From an uncultured Collinsella sp. (lineage in GTDB: Bacteria > Actinomycetota > Coriobacteriia > Coriobacteriales > Coriobacteriaceae): a stretch of 64,000 nucleotides of DNA. Within the stretch, counting starts at the first letter, position 1; the number at the start of each line of letters is the position of its first letter. The position numbers were made by a program, and so were the translations under genes. Where the stretch lies: NCBI GenBank assembly GCA_902491765.1, contig CABUIY010000002.1, positions 1 through 64,000 on the forward strand, in the 5' to 3' direction. Below are positions 11,419-21,276 of the stretch, one piece after another. The notes beneath the pieces were generated by a model. The model had not been told where the DNA came from. It ran no database searches and saw only the letters and a list, made by a program, of their open reading frames with translations.

Positions 11419-13572
11419 TTACTGAACTTTGCTGGCGAACTCGAGGTATTGCATGCGCTGCAGCTTGTCGATCGTCGAGGTGTAGGGGCTGTCTTCAGAT
11501 TCCAAGTCGTAGCGCAGCCCGTCGGCACCGAGATAGCCAGCGACATTGATGGTGGGCACATCTGACCTTGTTGCAAGCAGGGCCTTTTGATAGTCGGTGA
11601 GCGGGGCGCCGATCTTATTAAGGGTAATGGCTGCAATCTCGTTTGCCCCGACGGTGTCGTAGACGTTGAGCTCGGTATTGCCGGCGATTTCATAGTTAGC
11701 CCAGACGAAATAGGTCGACTGATAGACACGGTAAGCGTGGCTTGCCGTGTCTTCCTGAGGGTACAGCTCGTCGTTGAGAGTCGTTGCGGCGCTCGGCTGA
11801 TGGTCGCCAAAAAAGACAAGAACAACCGGTCTGCCGATATTGCGGAGCTCGTTGATAAAGTACTCGAGGTCCCGGTCGGATGCGTTGATGCAGGTGAGAT
11901 AGGTGTTGAGCGCGCTATTGGCGCCCTCACTGGCTCCCTCGACCCAATAGTTTGTCAGCTCTTCGGCGGGAACGGTGCCATAGTCGTAGCCGCCGTGATT
12001 TTGCATCGTGACGTCAAAGATGAACTGCGGCGCTTCGTCGGTTCTAAGCAGGTCGAGTATCTTGTCGTAGGTGGCGTAGTCGCATACGCCGGCATGGTAA
12101 CAGGGCGCACCTTCGAAATCGCCGATTGAAAGAAAGTCTCCAAAGCCCAACTGCTGATAGATTTTATCTCGATGGTAGTTGACGGGGTTTTGCGGGTGCA
12201 TAGCGGTAGCGGTATACCCAAGCTCTTTAAGGTCCTTTGCCAGGCTGTTGACGCCATTCATCTGATACAGCTGATAGGGGATCTTGCCTAATCCGACAAA
12301 GGCCGTTGTCGCTCCGGTCAAAAATTCGAATTCGGAGTTTGCCGTTCCGCCACCGGTGACCGAAGCGAGCATGGTGCCGCGAACAAGTGTGTCGGGAAGC
12401 GAGTTGTAGAATGCGGGGCCGGTGTACCCGGCCGCCTGGAGCTGCTCAAAGCACGAAAGGTCGCTAAAACTCTCGTTCATGACGGCAACAATCGTTGGCT
12501 TGATTTCATTGAACTGGGCAACGGCAGCCGCGCGCTGCTCGCTCGAGCCATACGTGCTGTCGTAGGCGGCGGCGAGCTCCTGCTCGATGCTCTGCGCCTC
12601 ATCGGGCGTATAGTCTTCGGGCTTCTCAATGGGCAACTCGTTGACCATTTCGGTGAACGAAGTGATAAAACCCTGAGACGCATATGTGGTGATGGGCTGC
12701 CAACGGTCAAATCCAAAATCCAGCGCCTGCTCCAAGTCGATGCTGGAAAAGCCCGAAAGCCCCACAACGGTCACTAGCAGAAAAGCGCAGAGGTTAGCGG
12801 CGATTGCGGGGAAGACATGGGTGGACGTACGGAGCTTTCGCGGTCGGATAAGCGAAAGAAGCCCCAGGGAAATCTCCAGCAGGGCGAGAGAGGTTACGAT
12901 TCCGGCGGTAAAGGTAAACTCGTATCCCTCGCTCACCTCCATTGCGGTGCCAAGGGCCAAGATATCGCTTGGCAGGATGGCTTCGCCTTTAAACGTTATG
13001 ACGAAGTGCTCGGCAATGCCAAGGATGCAACAGATGATGGGCACGAGGGTCATGACGCCTCCATGACGCTGTCCCAGCAAATAAAGGGAGAGTAGAACCG
13101 TCGCGAGCAGCCCGACGGAAAACCCGAATGAGTTGGCGGGAATGCGATAGAACGTTTCGTTGCAGGCAATTTCGAGTGAAACGAACGAGAGCGCTGAAAC
13201 AGCGGCGATGACAAGGATGTCACGGCAAATACAGGCAACCGTTCCCGTCGCAAGATCGGTTTGGTCGATAAGTCCCGAAACCAAGGGCTCGACAAGAAGT
13301 ATGACGGCGGCAGCACCGAGTGCCGAATAAGAAAGGACCCATAGGGAACTGTCCTCATTTACGAGCAATTGATTCGTAATCCATGCAGCTACCATGCCGA
13401 GCGGGATGAGGAGCGTCGCGCACCAAAGGGCGCGAAAAACAGGCGGCTGTTCCTTTCGTTTGACTGAAACGCATATGCGTGCGATGACAGCGGCCACGAT
13501 AAGGACGGCGATGAATATGGGCAGATTGGCCATGTCACTCGAAGTGATTTCAAGGGGAATATCTTCGGTCAT
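11419..13572 (-). CDS. LTA synthase-family membrane sulfatase
   Basis: A 717-residue protein with several N-terminal membrane segments (roughly residues 10-260) and an extracellular alkaline-phosphatase-like domain. The metal-binding Glu lies in VMNESF near residue 357. The likely nucleophile Thr lies in GGGTANSEF near 410, and the GDH metal site lies near 590. The arrangement matches LtaS-like glycerophosphate or phosphoglycerol transferases that build polymers on membrane lipids. The exact polymer cannot be deduced. The ATG at 13572 has AGAGGAA before it. It is divergent from uvrA across a 193-base gap in which I could assign no confident promoter. Confidence 0.85.
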   Translation of the reverse strand: MTEDIPLEITSSDMANLPIFIAVLIVAAVIARICVSVKRKEQPPVFRALWCATLLIPLGMVAAWITNQLLVNEDSSLWVLSYSALGAAAVILLVEPLVSGLIDQTDLATGTVACICRDILVIAAVSALSFVSLEIACNETFYRIPANSFGFSVGLLATVLLSLYLLGQRHGGVMTLVPIICCILGIAEHFVITFKGEAILPSDILALGTAMEVSEGYEFTFTAGIVTSLALLEISLGLLSLIRPRKLRTSTHVFPAIAANLCAFLLVTVVGLSGFSSIDLEQALDFGFDRWQPITTYASQGFITSFTEMVNELPIEKPEDYTPDEAQSIEQELAAAYDSTYGSSEQRAAAVAQFNEIKPTIVAVMNESFSDLSCFEQLQAAGYTGPAFYNSLPDTLVRGTMLASVTGGGTANSEFEFLTGATTAFVGLGKIPYQLYQMNGVNSLAKDLKELGYTATAMHPQNPVNYHRDKIYQQLGFGDFLSIGDFEGAPCYHAGVCDYATYDKILDLLRTDEAPQFIFDVTMQNHGGYDYGTVPAEELTNYWVEGASEGANSALNTYLTCINASDRDLEYFINELRNIGRPVVLVFFGDHQPSAATTLNDELYPQEDTASHAYRVYQSTYFVWANYEIAGNTELNVYDTVGANEIAAITLNKIGAPLTDYQKALLATRSDVPTINVAGYLGADGLRYDLESEDSPYTSTIDKLQRMQYLEFASKVQ

Positions 13573-13765
13573 GGACGTTCCTCTGTTACAGCAAATTAAG
13601 TTCATTATTAGATTACTGTAACCTTTTCCCGGCATTTCGAGAAACAAAGCACCCGATACGCAAAGCAAAAGGTCTGCGAATCTTGTATTACGAACATCTG
13701 TGCGCGTCGAGTGCGCTAAACTCATCGTCAGTGTGATTTGAAGTTGTAGGAGGCAAGGAGCTTCC

Positions 13766-16645
13766 ATGTCTGATTCTTCTATCGTTATTCGCGGCGCGCG
13801 CGAGCATAACCTGCGCGATATCGATGTTTCCATTCCGCGTGACCAGCTCGTGGTCATAACCGGTCTTTCCGGATCGGGCAAGAGCTCACTGGCGTTCGAT
13901 ACCATCTATGCCGAGGGCCAGCGCCGTTACGTCGAGAGCCTTTCGAGCTATGCGCGTCAGTTTTTGGGCCAGATGGACAAGCCCGATCTGGACTCGATTG
14001 ACGGTCTGTCGCCGGCTGTGTCGATCGATCAGAAGACGACGTCCAAAAACCCACGCTCGACGGTGGGCACCGTAACCGAGATTTATGACTATCTGCGTCT
14101 GCTGTTTGCTCGCGTGGGAACGCCGCACTGTCCTGAGTGCGGTCGTGTCATTGAGCGTCAGACGACCGATCAGGTCGCCGACAAGGTGCTGGCGGCGGGG
14201 GAGGGCCGCCGCGCGTTTGTGTTGGCGCCGGTGGTTCGTGGACGCAAGGGCGAATACGCCAAGCTGTTTGAGGACCTGCGTGCGGAGGGCTTTAGCCGTG
14301 TGCGCGTCGACGGCGAGGTGCGCTCGCTTGACGACCCTATCGACCTGGACAAGAAGTTCAAACACGACATTGAGGTCGTGGTTGACCGTATCGTGATTCG
14401 AGAGAACTCCCTGGGTCGCATTGCCGAGTCCGTTGAGCAGGCGACGGCACTGGCGCACGGTAACGTGAGCGTGTACATGCTGCCCGACCGCGACGCTCCC
14501 GAGGGAACCGAGGGCGAGCTGCTGGAGTATTCGCTGGCGCTGGCGTGCCCGGAGCACGGGCATTCCATCGACGACCTACAGCCGCGCGATTTCTCGTTCA
14601 ACGCGCCCTATGGTGCATGTCCCGAGTGCGACGGCCTGGGCTTTAAAAAGACAGTCGATGCCGAGGCACTGATTGAAGACCCCTCAAAGTCGATTGCCGA
14701 CGGAGTCTTTGGCAGCCTGTTCGGCAATTCCAACTATTATCCGCAGATTTTTGCCGCGGTCTGCAAACACTTTAAGGTGAGTGCCGATACGCCATGGGAG
14801 GACCTGCCCCCGCGGGTGCGTCGTGCGTTTTTGGATGGCATGGGCGACACGAAGATTTCGGTCGACTATCAAAAGCTCGATGGGCGTCGCAGCCAGTGGG
14901 ACACTAAGTTCTCGGGTGTGCGCAACATCCTGTACGAGCGCTACAACGAGACGACGAACGAGAACACCAGGACTCGCTTGGAGAAATACATTCGCGAAGA
15001 GCCATGCTCGAGCTGTCATGGTGCTCGCCTGCGTCCCGAGATGCTTGCCGTCACCGTGGGCGGCAAGTCCATTTACGACGTCTGCTGCCTGTCGTGTCGT
15101 GAGTCGCTCGAGTTTTTTGAGGGCCTGGAGCTTACCGAGCGTCAGCAGTTTATCGGCGGTCGCATCGTCAAGGAAATCCTGGAGCGCCTTCGTTTTCTGG
15201 TCGATGTCGGACTCGACTATCTGACGCTCGATCGCGCCTCGGCGACGCTTTCCGGCGGTGAGGCACAGCGCATTCGCCTGGCAACGCAGATCGGCGCCGG
15301 CCTCATGGGCGTTCTGTACATTCTGGACGAGCCGTCGATCGGCCTTCACCAACGCGACAACGAGCGCCTGATCAAGACGCTCGAGCGCTTGCGCGATATC
15401 GGTAATACCGTTATCGTCGTCGAGCACGACGAAGATACTATTCGCGCTGCCGACTACGTGATCGATATGGGTCCCGGCGCGGGCGTTAACGGCGGACACG
15501 TGGTCGCCGCGGGAACGCCTGCCGATATCATGGCGTGCCCCGATTCCATGACGGGTGCTTATTTGACCGGCAAGCGGATGATCCGCGTGCCCGATGAGCG
15601 CCGCAAGCCCGGCCGCGGCTGTCTTAAGATCACGGGCGCCCGCGCTAACAACCTCAAAAACGTTACCGCCAAGATTGAGTTCGGTACGCTCACAGTCGTT
15701 ACCGGTGTTTCGGGATCGGGCAAGAGCTCCCTGGTCACCGATACGATTGCGCCCGCGCTTACGAATGCCATCCATCGTTCGACGCGTCCCGTGGGGCCGT
15801 ACAAGAAGATTGAGGGCATCGAGTGCATCGATAAGGTAATCGATATCGACCAGTCGCCGATCGGTCGCACGCCGCGTTCGAACCCTGCGACCTATATTGG
15901 CTTGTGGGATGATCTGCGTGCGCTATTTGCAAGCACGCCGGAGTCGAAGGCGCGCGGCTACTCGCCGGGACGTTTCTCCTTTAACGTAAGCGGCGGTCGC
16001 TGCGAGGCGTGCAAGGGCGATGGCCAGATCAAGATCGAGATGCACTTCCTTCCCGATATCTATGTCCCCTGTGAGGTATGTGGCGGCAAGCGTTATAACC
16101 GCGAGACACTCGAGGTTACCTACCGCGGCAAGACGATCTCGGACGTGCTCGACATGAGTGTCACCGAAGCACTGGCTTTCTTTGGGAATATCCCGCAGAT
16201 TAAGCGCAAACTGCAGACCCTATATGACGTGGGTCTGGGCTACGTGAGCTTGGGCCAGCCCGCTACGACGCTTTCGGGCGGCGAGGCGCAGCGCGTGAAG
16301 CTCGCCAAGGAGCTTCATCGTCGTCAGACAGGTAAGACGTTCTACATTTTGGACGAGCCTACAACCGGCCTTCATTTTGAGGATGTTCGCCAGCTGCTCG
16401 ACGTTTTGCAGCGCCTGGTCGATGCGGGCAACACGGTTCTGGTGATCGAGCACAACCTTGATGTCATCAAGGTTGCCGACCGCCTGATCGATATGGGCCC
16501 CGAAGGCGGCAATGGCGGCGGAACCGTCGTGGTCTCAGGCACGCCGGAGCAAGTCGCGGCATGTTCGCAGAGCTACACGGGCAAGTTCTTGGCGCCGCTG
16601 CTCAAGCGTGACCGTGAGCGTCAGGCGCAGCTCGACGTACAGTAA
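13766..16645 (+). CDS. uvrA: Excinuclease ABC subunit A
   Basis: UvrA is the dimeric ABC-type ATPase that scans DNA for bulky lesions and loads UvrB. The 959-residue protein has two ATPase modules. Walker A sequences lie at residues 33-40 (GLSGSGKS) and near 646 (GVSGSGKSS), with an LSGGEAQR signature in each half. Zinc sites are visible at CPECG near 120, CSSCHG near 413 and the CEAC-CEVC pair near 750-770. The length fits the family (about 940). The ATG is preceded by AGGAGGCAAGGAG. Confidence 0.97.
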   Translation: MSDSSIVIRGAREHNLRDIDVSIPRDQLVVITGLSGSGKSSLAFDTIYAEGQRRYVESLSSYARQFLGQMDKPDLDSIDGLSPAVSIDQKTTSKNPRSTVGTVTEIYDYLRLLFARVGTPHCPECGRVIERQTTDQVADKVLAAGEGRRAFVLAPVVRGRKGEYAKLFEDLRAEGFSRVRVDGEVRSLDDPIDLDKKFKHDIEVVVDRIVIRENSLGRIAESVEQATALAHGNVSVYMLPDRDAPEGTEGELLEYSLALACPEHGHSIDDLQPRDFSFNAPYGACPECDGLGFKKTVDAEALIEDPSKSIADGVFGSLFGNSNYYPQIFAAVCKHFKVSADTPWEDLPPRVRRAFLDGMGDTKISVDYQKLDGRRSQWDTKFSGVRNILYERYNETTNENTRTRLEKYIREEPCSSCHGARLRPEMLAVTVGGKSIYDVCCLSCRESLEFFEGLELTERQQFIGGRIVKEILERLRFLVDVGLDYLTLDRASATLSGGEAQRIRLATQIGAGLMGVLYILDEPSIGLHQRDNERLIKTLERLRDIGNTVIVVEHDEDTIRAADYVIDMGPGAGVNGGHVVAAGTPADIMACPDSMTGAYLTGKRMIRVPDERRKPGRGCLKITGARANNLKNVTAKIEFGTLTVVTGVSGSGKSSLVTDTIAPALTNAIHRSTRPVGPYKKIEGIECIDKVIDIDQSPIGRTPRSNPATYIGLWDDLRALFASTPESKARGYSPGRFSFNVSGGRCEACKGDGQIKIEMHFLPDIYVPCEVCGGKRYNRETLEVTYRGKTISDVLDMSVTEALAFFGNIPQIKRKLQTLYDVGLGYVSLGQPATTLSGGEAQRVKLAKELHRRQTGKTFYILDEPTTGLHFEDVRQLLDVLQRLVDAGNTVLVIEHNLDVIKVADRLIDMGPEGGNGGGTVVVSGTPEQVAACSQSYTGKFLAPLLKRDRERQAQLDVQ

Positions 16646-16662
16646 AGAGACGTTGTAGTACC

Positions 16663-16703
16663 GAAGCGCCACCGATTCCTTCTGATTCGGTGGCGCTTCT
16701 GTG
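16663..16703 (+). terminator. uvrA terminator
   Basis: A 13-bp perfect stem (16663-16675 with 16687-16699) begins 18 bases after uvrA. Its tail is only moderately T-rich. Confidence 0.75.
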
Positions 16704-16778
16704 TGTCGAGATGGCATATGCGGCGGAATTGGCCCTATACTTGATCCTTGCGTCGCTCTGCGAGGGAAAGGATGTGCC

Positions 16779-17279
16779 ATGGCAAAGGCTGTTAAGACGC
16801 CGAAAACCAATGCGATGCGCGAGCTGGAAAGCGCCGGCATCTCCTATGTTCTCCATACGTACGAAGACGATGGCGATGAATCGTCAGGTCTGGGCGTCGC
16901 GATTTCCGAGCAGCTTGGCGAGGAGCCCGGTCAGGGATTTAAGACCCTGGTCTGCACGACGCCGTCCAACGACCATGTCGTGTGCTGTATCCCTGTTGCC
17001 GACGAGCTCGATCTAAAGTCCGCCGCGCGTGCCGCGGGGGAGAAGTCCTTGGCCATGATGCATGTGAAGGATTTGCTTGCGGCGACTGGCTACGTTCGCG
17101 GCGGCTGCAGCCCGGTCGGTATGAAAAAACGCTACCGGACGCTCATTGATGAGACATGTGTCCTTTGGGATACCATTTTTATTTCGGGAGGCAAGCGTGG
17201 TTATCAGCTCGAGCTTGCACCCGATGATTTAATTGCATTTTGCGGGGCGACGGTTGCCGCGATTACGAGAGAGGACTGA
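16779..17279 (+). CDS. ybaK: YbaK/EbsC-type Cys-tRNA(Pro) deacylase
   Basis: A 166-residue editing hydrolase of the YbaK family, which removes cysteine wrongly attached to tRNA-Pro. The characteristic GGCSPVGMKKRYRTLID segment lies near residue 110 and the KSLAMM-type active-site lysine segment before it. Length matches the family. The ATG at 16779 has GAGGGAAAGGA upstream; the longer open frame has no ribosome site. A TATACT at 16736-16741 could be its -10 box. murJ starts three bases after the stop, so the genes are likely co-transcribed. Confidence 0.87.
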   Translation: MAKAVKTPKTNAMRELESAGISYVLHTYEDDGDESSGLGVAISEQLGEEPGQGFKTLVCTTPSNDHVVCCIPVADELDLKSAARAAGEKSLAMMHVKDLLAATGYVRGGCSPVGMKKRYRTLIDETCVLWDTIFISGGKRGYQLELAPDDLIAFCGATVAAITRED

Positions 17280-17282
17280 GCG

Positions 17283-18965
17283 ATGCCGCAGGAAGAATTG
17301 AAGCGCGGAGCTCATTTTGCAAAAGAATCTGCGCCTCAGACACCCTCATCCGAAGCTTCTTCGTCGCGAGATGACACTGACGACATGGGCTCGTCGGACT
17401 ACTCCACGGTTGGTCGTTCCGCCGGGCTTATGACCATCCTGACCATCGTGTCTCGCGTCACCGGTTTTATCCGCACGTGGGCAATGGCGGCCGCTATCGG
17501 CATGTCGCTACTCTCGTCCTCCTATCAGGTCGCCAACAACCTGCCCAATATGCTCTACGAACTCGTGATGGGTGGCATGCTCGTGACGGCGTTTTTGCCC
17601 GTGTACATGGGCGTGAGGCGTGAGCAGGGTCGCGAGGCCTCGAACGAGTACGTGGGCAACCTGCTTGGCATTCTGCTTTTGGTGCTGGGTGGCATTTCGT
17701 TGCTGGGGACCGTGTTCGCCCCGGGCTTTATCTGGACGCAATCGTTCCTTTCGGGTGACGGCGGCAGCATGGATACCGCTGCGTTCATGTTCCGTTTCTT
17801 TGCCATCCAGATTCTCTTTTATGGTTTGGGCTCGGTGTTCTCGGGCGTTCTCAACGCACACCGCGACTACTTCTGGTCGACGTTTGCCCCGGTCCTCAAC
17901 AATGTGATCGTCATTGCGAGCTTTATGGGTTTTGCGCCCGTGTCCGCACAGTTTGGCGAACGTGCCGGCATCATCTTGATTGCGGCCGGTACGACCCTCG
18001 GTGTCTTTGTTCAGATGGCATGTCAGATTCCCGCGCTTGGCAAGCACGGCGTGCATCCCCATATCCATATCGACTTTAAGGACCCCGCGCTGCGCCAGAC
18101 GATTGCGCTCGGTATCCCGACGCTGCTCGCCACGGTGTGCATGTTTGTCTCGACTTCTATCACCAACGCTGCCGCGCTGGTGGTCCAGCCCGAGACGGGT
18201 CCTTCCGTCATCGCCTATGCGCGCCTGTGGTACACGCTGCCCTACGCGCTGATTGCCGCCTCGCTTTCGACGGCGCTCTATACCGAGCTCTCTCATGACG
18301 CACAGGAGAAGGATTACGACAGCGTTCGCACGGGCATTTCGCGTGGCGTCGCCCAGATGCTGTTCTTCCTGATTCCGTTCGCACTGTACCTGATTGTCTT
18401 CGCACGTCCGCTCAACATGATTTACTGTGCCGGCAAGTTCGATGAATCCGGCGTGGCGCTGGTGTCCGAGTACCTTGTCTACCTGGCGCTCTCGCTGCCG
18501 CTCTACGGCGTGGTCGTGTTGATGCAGAAGAGCTTCTCTGCCTTGCTCGACATGAAGCCCTATAGTCGCTATTGCCTGTATTCCGCCATCGGCCAGGCTG
18601 GCTCGGTTCTGCTGTTTGGCGTTGTGCTGGGCTTCGGTATGCCGGCAATCGCGCTTTCGTATGTCGTCGACTACGTGATCTTGGTCGGTTGTTCGCTGTG
18701 GTGGCTGCGTCGTCGTCTGCGTGGTCTTCAGGTCAAATCTATCCTGCATGGCGGTTTCTTTGGCCTTTTGCTCGGTGGCCTGGGTGCTGCCGCAGGCGCC
18801 GGCGTCATGTGGGCGCTTGAGCACTTTGTCGGCGCACTTGGCGGCTCGATTCTGATTACTCTTGGCTACGTTTGCGTTGCCGGTGTCGTCTCGCTTGCTG
18901 TTACCTTTGGCCTTGCCGTCGTCCTTAAGATGCCCGAGGTCTCGGCGCTGCTTCGTCGCAAGTAG
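17283..18965 (+). CDS. murJ: Lipid II flippase MurJ
   Basis: A 560-residue polytopic membrane protein of the MOP superfamily that flips the peptidoglycan precursor lipid II to the outside. After a soluble Ser/Asp-rich N-terminus of about 45 residues come hydrophobic segments consistent with 14 passes. Conserved family motifs include SRVTGFIR (about residues 58-65) and the NLPNMLYELV segment. The long C-terminal pseudokinase seen in mycobacterial MviN is absent. It starts three bases after ybaK, and uvrC begins immediately after its stop codon. Confidence 0.93.
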   Translation: MPQEELKRGAHFAKESAPQTPSSEASSSRDDTDDMGSSDYSTVGRSAGLMTILTIVSRVTGFIRTWAMAAAIGMSLLSSSYQVANNLPNMLYELVMGGMLVTAFLPVYMGVRREQGREASNEYVGNLLGILLLVLGGISLLGTVFAPGFIWTQSFLSGDGGSMDTAAFMFRFFAIQILFYGLGSVFSGVLNAHRDYFWSTFAPVLNNVIVIASFMGFAPVSAQFGERAGIILIAAGTTLGVFVQMACQIPALGKHGVHPHIHIDFKDPALRQTIALGIPTLLATVCMFVSTSITNAAALVVQPETGPSVIAYARLWYTLPYALIAASLSTALYTELSHDAQEKDYDSVRTGISRGVAQMLFFLIPFALYLIVFARPLNMIYCAGKFDESGVALVSEYLVYLALSLPLYGVVVLMQKSFSALLDMKPYSRYCLYSAIGQAGSVLLFGVVLGFGMPAIALSYVVDYVILVGCSLWWLRRRLRGLQVKSILHGGFFGLLLGGLGAAAGAGVMWALEHFVGALGGSILITLGYVCVAGVVSLAVTFGLAVVLKMPEVSALLRRK

Positions 18966-20912
18966 GTGCGTGTGGCCGGTCACGACAACATTCCAACACT
19001 CGCCGAGCAGGTTTCGCGCGTTCCCACGCAGCCCGGATGCTACCTTTGGAAGGATGCCAAGGGCGATGTCATCTACGTTGGCAAGGCGAAAAACCTGCGC
19101 GCCCGCATGCGTCAATACGTGACACTGCAGGATGAGCGTCAAAAGATCCCGCTGATGATGCAGCTGGTGGCGAGCTTTGACTACATCGTTGTCGAAACCG
19201 AGCATGAGGCGCTTGTACTCGAGCGCAACCTGATCGGCCAGTACCATCCGTACTTTAACGTCGACCTCAAGGATGACAAGAGCTACCCCTTTATCGCCAT
19301 TACAAAGGGCGACCTGTATCCCGCGATCAAATACACGCGTGAGCGTCATAAGCCGGGAACGCGCTATTTTGGACCCTATACCGATAGCCGTGCGGCACGT
19401 GAGACGATAGATACGCTGCGCAAGGTTATCCCCATCTGCTCTGCATCCTGTGCGGAGTGGCGTCGTTGTCGCCGTACCATCGAGTCCCACAAGGGCGAGG
19501 AAGACATCGTCAATATGATTTGCGCACAAAACGGGCGTCCCTGCTTTGACTACCATGTCGGGCGCGGCCCGGGTGCGTGTGTCGGCGCGATTTCCCCGGC
19601 AGACTATGCCAAGAACGTCAAGCGTGTCGAGCGCTTTTTGTCGGGCCATCGCAAGGATGTCGTCGATGAGCTGACCTCCGAGATGACGGATGCCGCCGAG
19701 GCGCTCGACTTTGAGCGCGCGGCACGCGTCAAACGTCGTTTGGAGGTCATCAGGGGTCTGGACGATCGTCAGCAAGTCGTTTTTCCCTCCAGTGTCGATA
19801 TCGATGTCATCGGGTTCTATCGCGAGGAGACCATCTCCGCCGCTTGCGTCTTCGTCGTTCGCGAGGGCCGAACAGTTCGCACCTGCGAGTTCATTCTCGA
19901 CAAGGGTCTTGATGTTGACGAGGAAGAGCTCCAGTCGGGCTTTCTTAAGCGCTATTACGACGAGACGGCTGATATTCCAGCTGAGGTCAACCTTTCCGTC
20001 GAGCTTGAGGATGCGGAGGCGCTGGGGGAGTGGCTTGCGGGCAAGCGTGAGCGTTCCTGCCATCTCCATAGGCCGCAGCGTGGCGAAAAGCACCGTCTGC
20101 TCGATATGGCATCCAAAAATGCGCGCCATGCCCTCATGCGCTACATGATGCGAACGGGGTACGCTGACGACCGCACCAATCAAGCGCTCCTGGAGCTCGA
20201 AAGTGCGTTGGCGCTGCCATCGCCGCCGTTGCGTATCGAGTGCTTCGATATCTCGACGCTGCACGGAACCTTTACCGTCGCCTCGATGGTGGTGTTTACC
20301 AACGGACGCGCCGACAAGAGCCAGTACCGTCGTTTTAAAATTCAGGCCGAATTGGACGAGGCAAACGACTTCGTGTCGATGTCCGAGGTTTTGGGACGAC
20401 GCTATGCTCCCGAGCGCATGGCCGACGAGCGCTTTGGATCGCGCCCCGATTTGCTCGTTGTCGATGGCGGTAAGCCGCAATTGACCGCTGCGATCAAGCA
20501 ACTTGAGGCTCTTGGGCTCGATATACCAGTTTGTGGCTTGGCAAAGGCCGATGAGGAGGTTTTCGTGCCTTGGGACGAGACTCCAGTCGTGCTTCCGACC
20601 GGGTCCGCGTCGCTCTATCTAATCAAACAGGTGCGCGATGAGTCCCACCGATTTGCCATCACGTTCCACCGTGAGTTGCGCGATAAAGCCATGACGGTTT
20701 CGGTACTCGATGACGTTCCGGGCGTGGGACCCACCAGAAAACGTGCCCTTATGCGCCATTTTGGCTCGATGAAGCGTTTGCGCGCGGCGAGCGAGCAAGA
20801 GATCGCGGAAGTTCGTGGCATACCTGCTGATGTTGCCAAGGCGGTCCACGAGGCGCTCGTTGCATGGAATGCCGAGCGCGCCGAGGCGGCGGCTGGCCAT
20901 TCCGATAGCTAA
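18966..20912 (+). CDS. uvrC: Excinuclease ABC subunit C
   Basis: UvrC makes both incisions around a lesion marked by UvrB. In order it has an N-terminal GIY-YIG nuclease domain (GCYLW and VIYVGKAKNL, residues 24-45) for the 3' cut, then a UVR motif near 240. A C-terminal RNase H-like nuclease follows, with FDIS near 425 and VVDGGKPQL near 497, and finally a helix-hairpin-helix pair (VPGVGPTRKRALM). At 648 residues it has normal length. The first possible start is a GTG directly after the murJ stop; a second GTG at 18972 has better spacing to AGTAGG and may be the real start. Confidence 0.96.
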   Translation: MRVAGHDNIPTLAEQVSRVPTQPGCYLWKDAKGDVIYVGKAKNLRARMRQYVTLQDERQKIPLMMQLVASFDYIVVETEHEALVLERNLIGQYHPYFNVDLKDDKSYPFIAITKGDLYPAIKYTRERHKPGTRYFGPYTDSRAARETIDTLRKVIPICSASCAEWRRCRRTIESHKGEEDIVNMICAQNGRPCFDYHVGRGPGACVGAISPADYAKNVKRVERFLSGHRKDVVDELTSEMTDAAEALDFERAARVKRRLEVIRGLDDRQQVVFPSSVDIDVIGFYREETISAACVFVVREGRTVRTCEFILDKGLDVDEEELQSGFLKRYYDETADIPAEVNLSVELEDAEALGEWLAGKRERSCHLHRPQRGEKHRLLDMASKNARHALMRYMMRTGYADDRTNQALLELESALALPSPPLRIECFDISTLHGTFTVASMVVFTNGRADKSQYRRFKIQAELDEANDFVSMSEVLGRRYAPERMADERFGSRPDLLVVDGGKPQLTAAIKQLEALGLDIPVCGLAKADEEVFVPWDETPVVLPTGSASLYLIKQVRDESHRFAITFHRELRDKAMTVSVLDDVPGVGPTRKRALMRHFGSMKRLRAASEQEIAEVRGIPADVAKAVHEALVAWNAERAEAAAGHSDS

Positions 20913-21012
20913 ACACGAGCCTAAACAACTGATATACATGATTGCGCGATTTTCAACCATTTATTTCGCCATGATTGCCTGCTGGTTTCGGGTTTTATTA
21001 ACGCTAAAACGT

Positions 21013-21041
21013 TTGACTAACCCAAGCGAAAACCCTGCTAT
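21013..21041 (+). promoter_or_regulatory. Sigma70-like promoter of the sialic acid island
   Basis: TTGACT (21013-21018) and TGCTAT (21036-21041) are separated by 17 bases. The predicted start near 21048 gives a leader of about 230 bases before the first gene. The long gap 20913-21276 otherwise holds the structured elements listed next. Confidence 0.55.
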
Positions 21042-21075
21042 CCTGCGGGTTGACGAAGACTGATATCTCACCTTG

Positions 21076-21158
21076 CCGATACATACTGTCTTGCGAATCG
21101 TTTGTCAACGAATTCGGTGAACGGTAGTAAATACCGTTCAAGCGTATGTATGTATCGG
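21076..21158 (+). promoter_or_regulatory. Multi-stem leader element before satA-like gene
   Basis: An outer perfect 11-bp inverted repeat pairs 21076-21086 (CCGATACATAC) with 21148-21158 (GTATGTATCGG). It encloses two hairpins: 21094-21116 (5+4 bp with one bulge) and 21119-21139 (perfect 8-bp GAACGGTA/TACCGTTC, loop GTAAA). Together they would form a three-way junction in RNA. It does not match any riboswitch consensus I know. The outer repeat could instead be a pair of half-sites for a regulator. No regulator gene is seen in the island itself. Confidence 0.55.
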
Positions 21159-21224
21159 TCGCCGAGCGCGGCACCTCAGTTGGGTTCGTCGGTAGGTAAG
21201 GTATATATCGTCCGCAAGTTGCGC

Positions 21225-21246
21225 GGGGGCACGTCTAGGTGCTCCC
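21225..21246 (+). promoter_or_regulatory. Hairpin just before satA ribosome site
   Basis: GGGGGCAC (21225-21232) pairs with GTGCTCCC (21239-21246), including one G-T pair, around a 6-base loop. It ends 19 bases before the AGGAGA ribosome site. There is no T-run, so it is not a classic terminator; it may work with the upstream three-stem element. Confidence 0.45.
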
Positions 21247-21276
21247 GAGTAAGATTCTCTATTGATAGGAGAAGAC

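Noticed and set aside
17508..20501. A 997-residue reverse-strand open frame across murJ and uvrC
   Set aside because: It is a shadow of two clear genes in GC-rich DNA. Its protein is Arg/His/Gln-rich with no domain.
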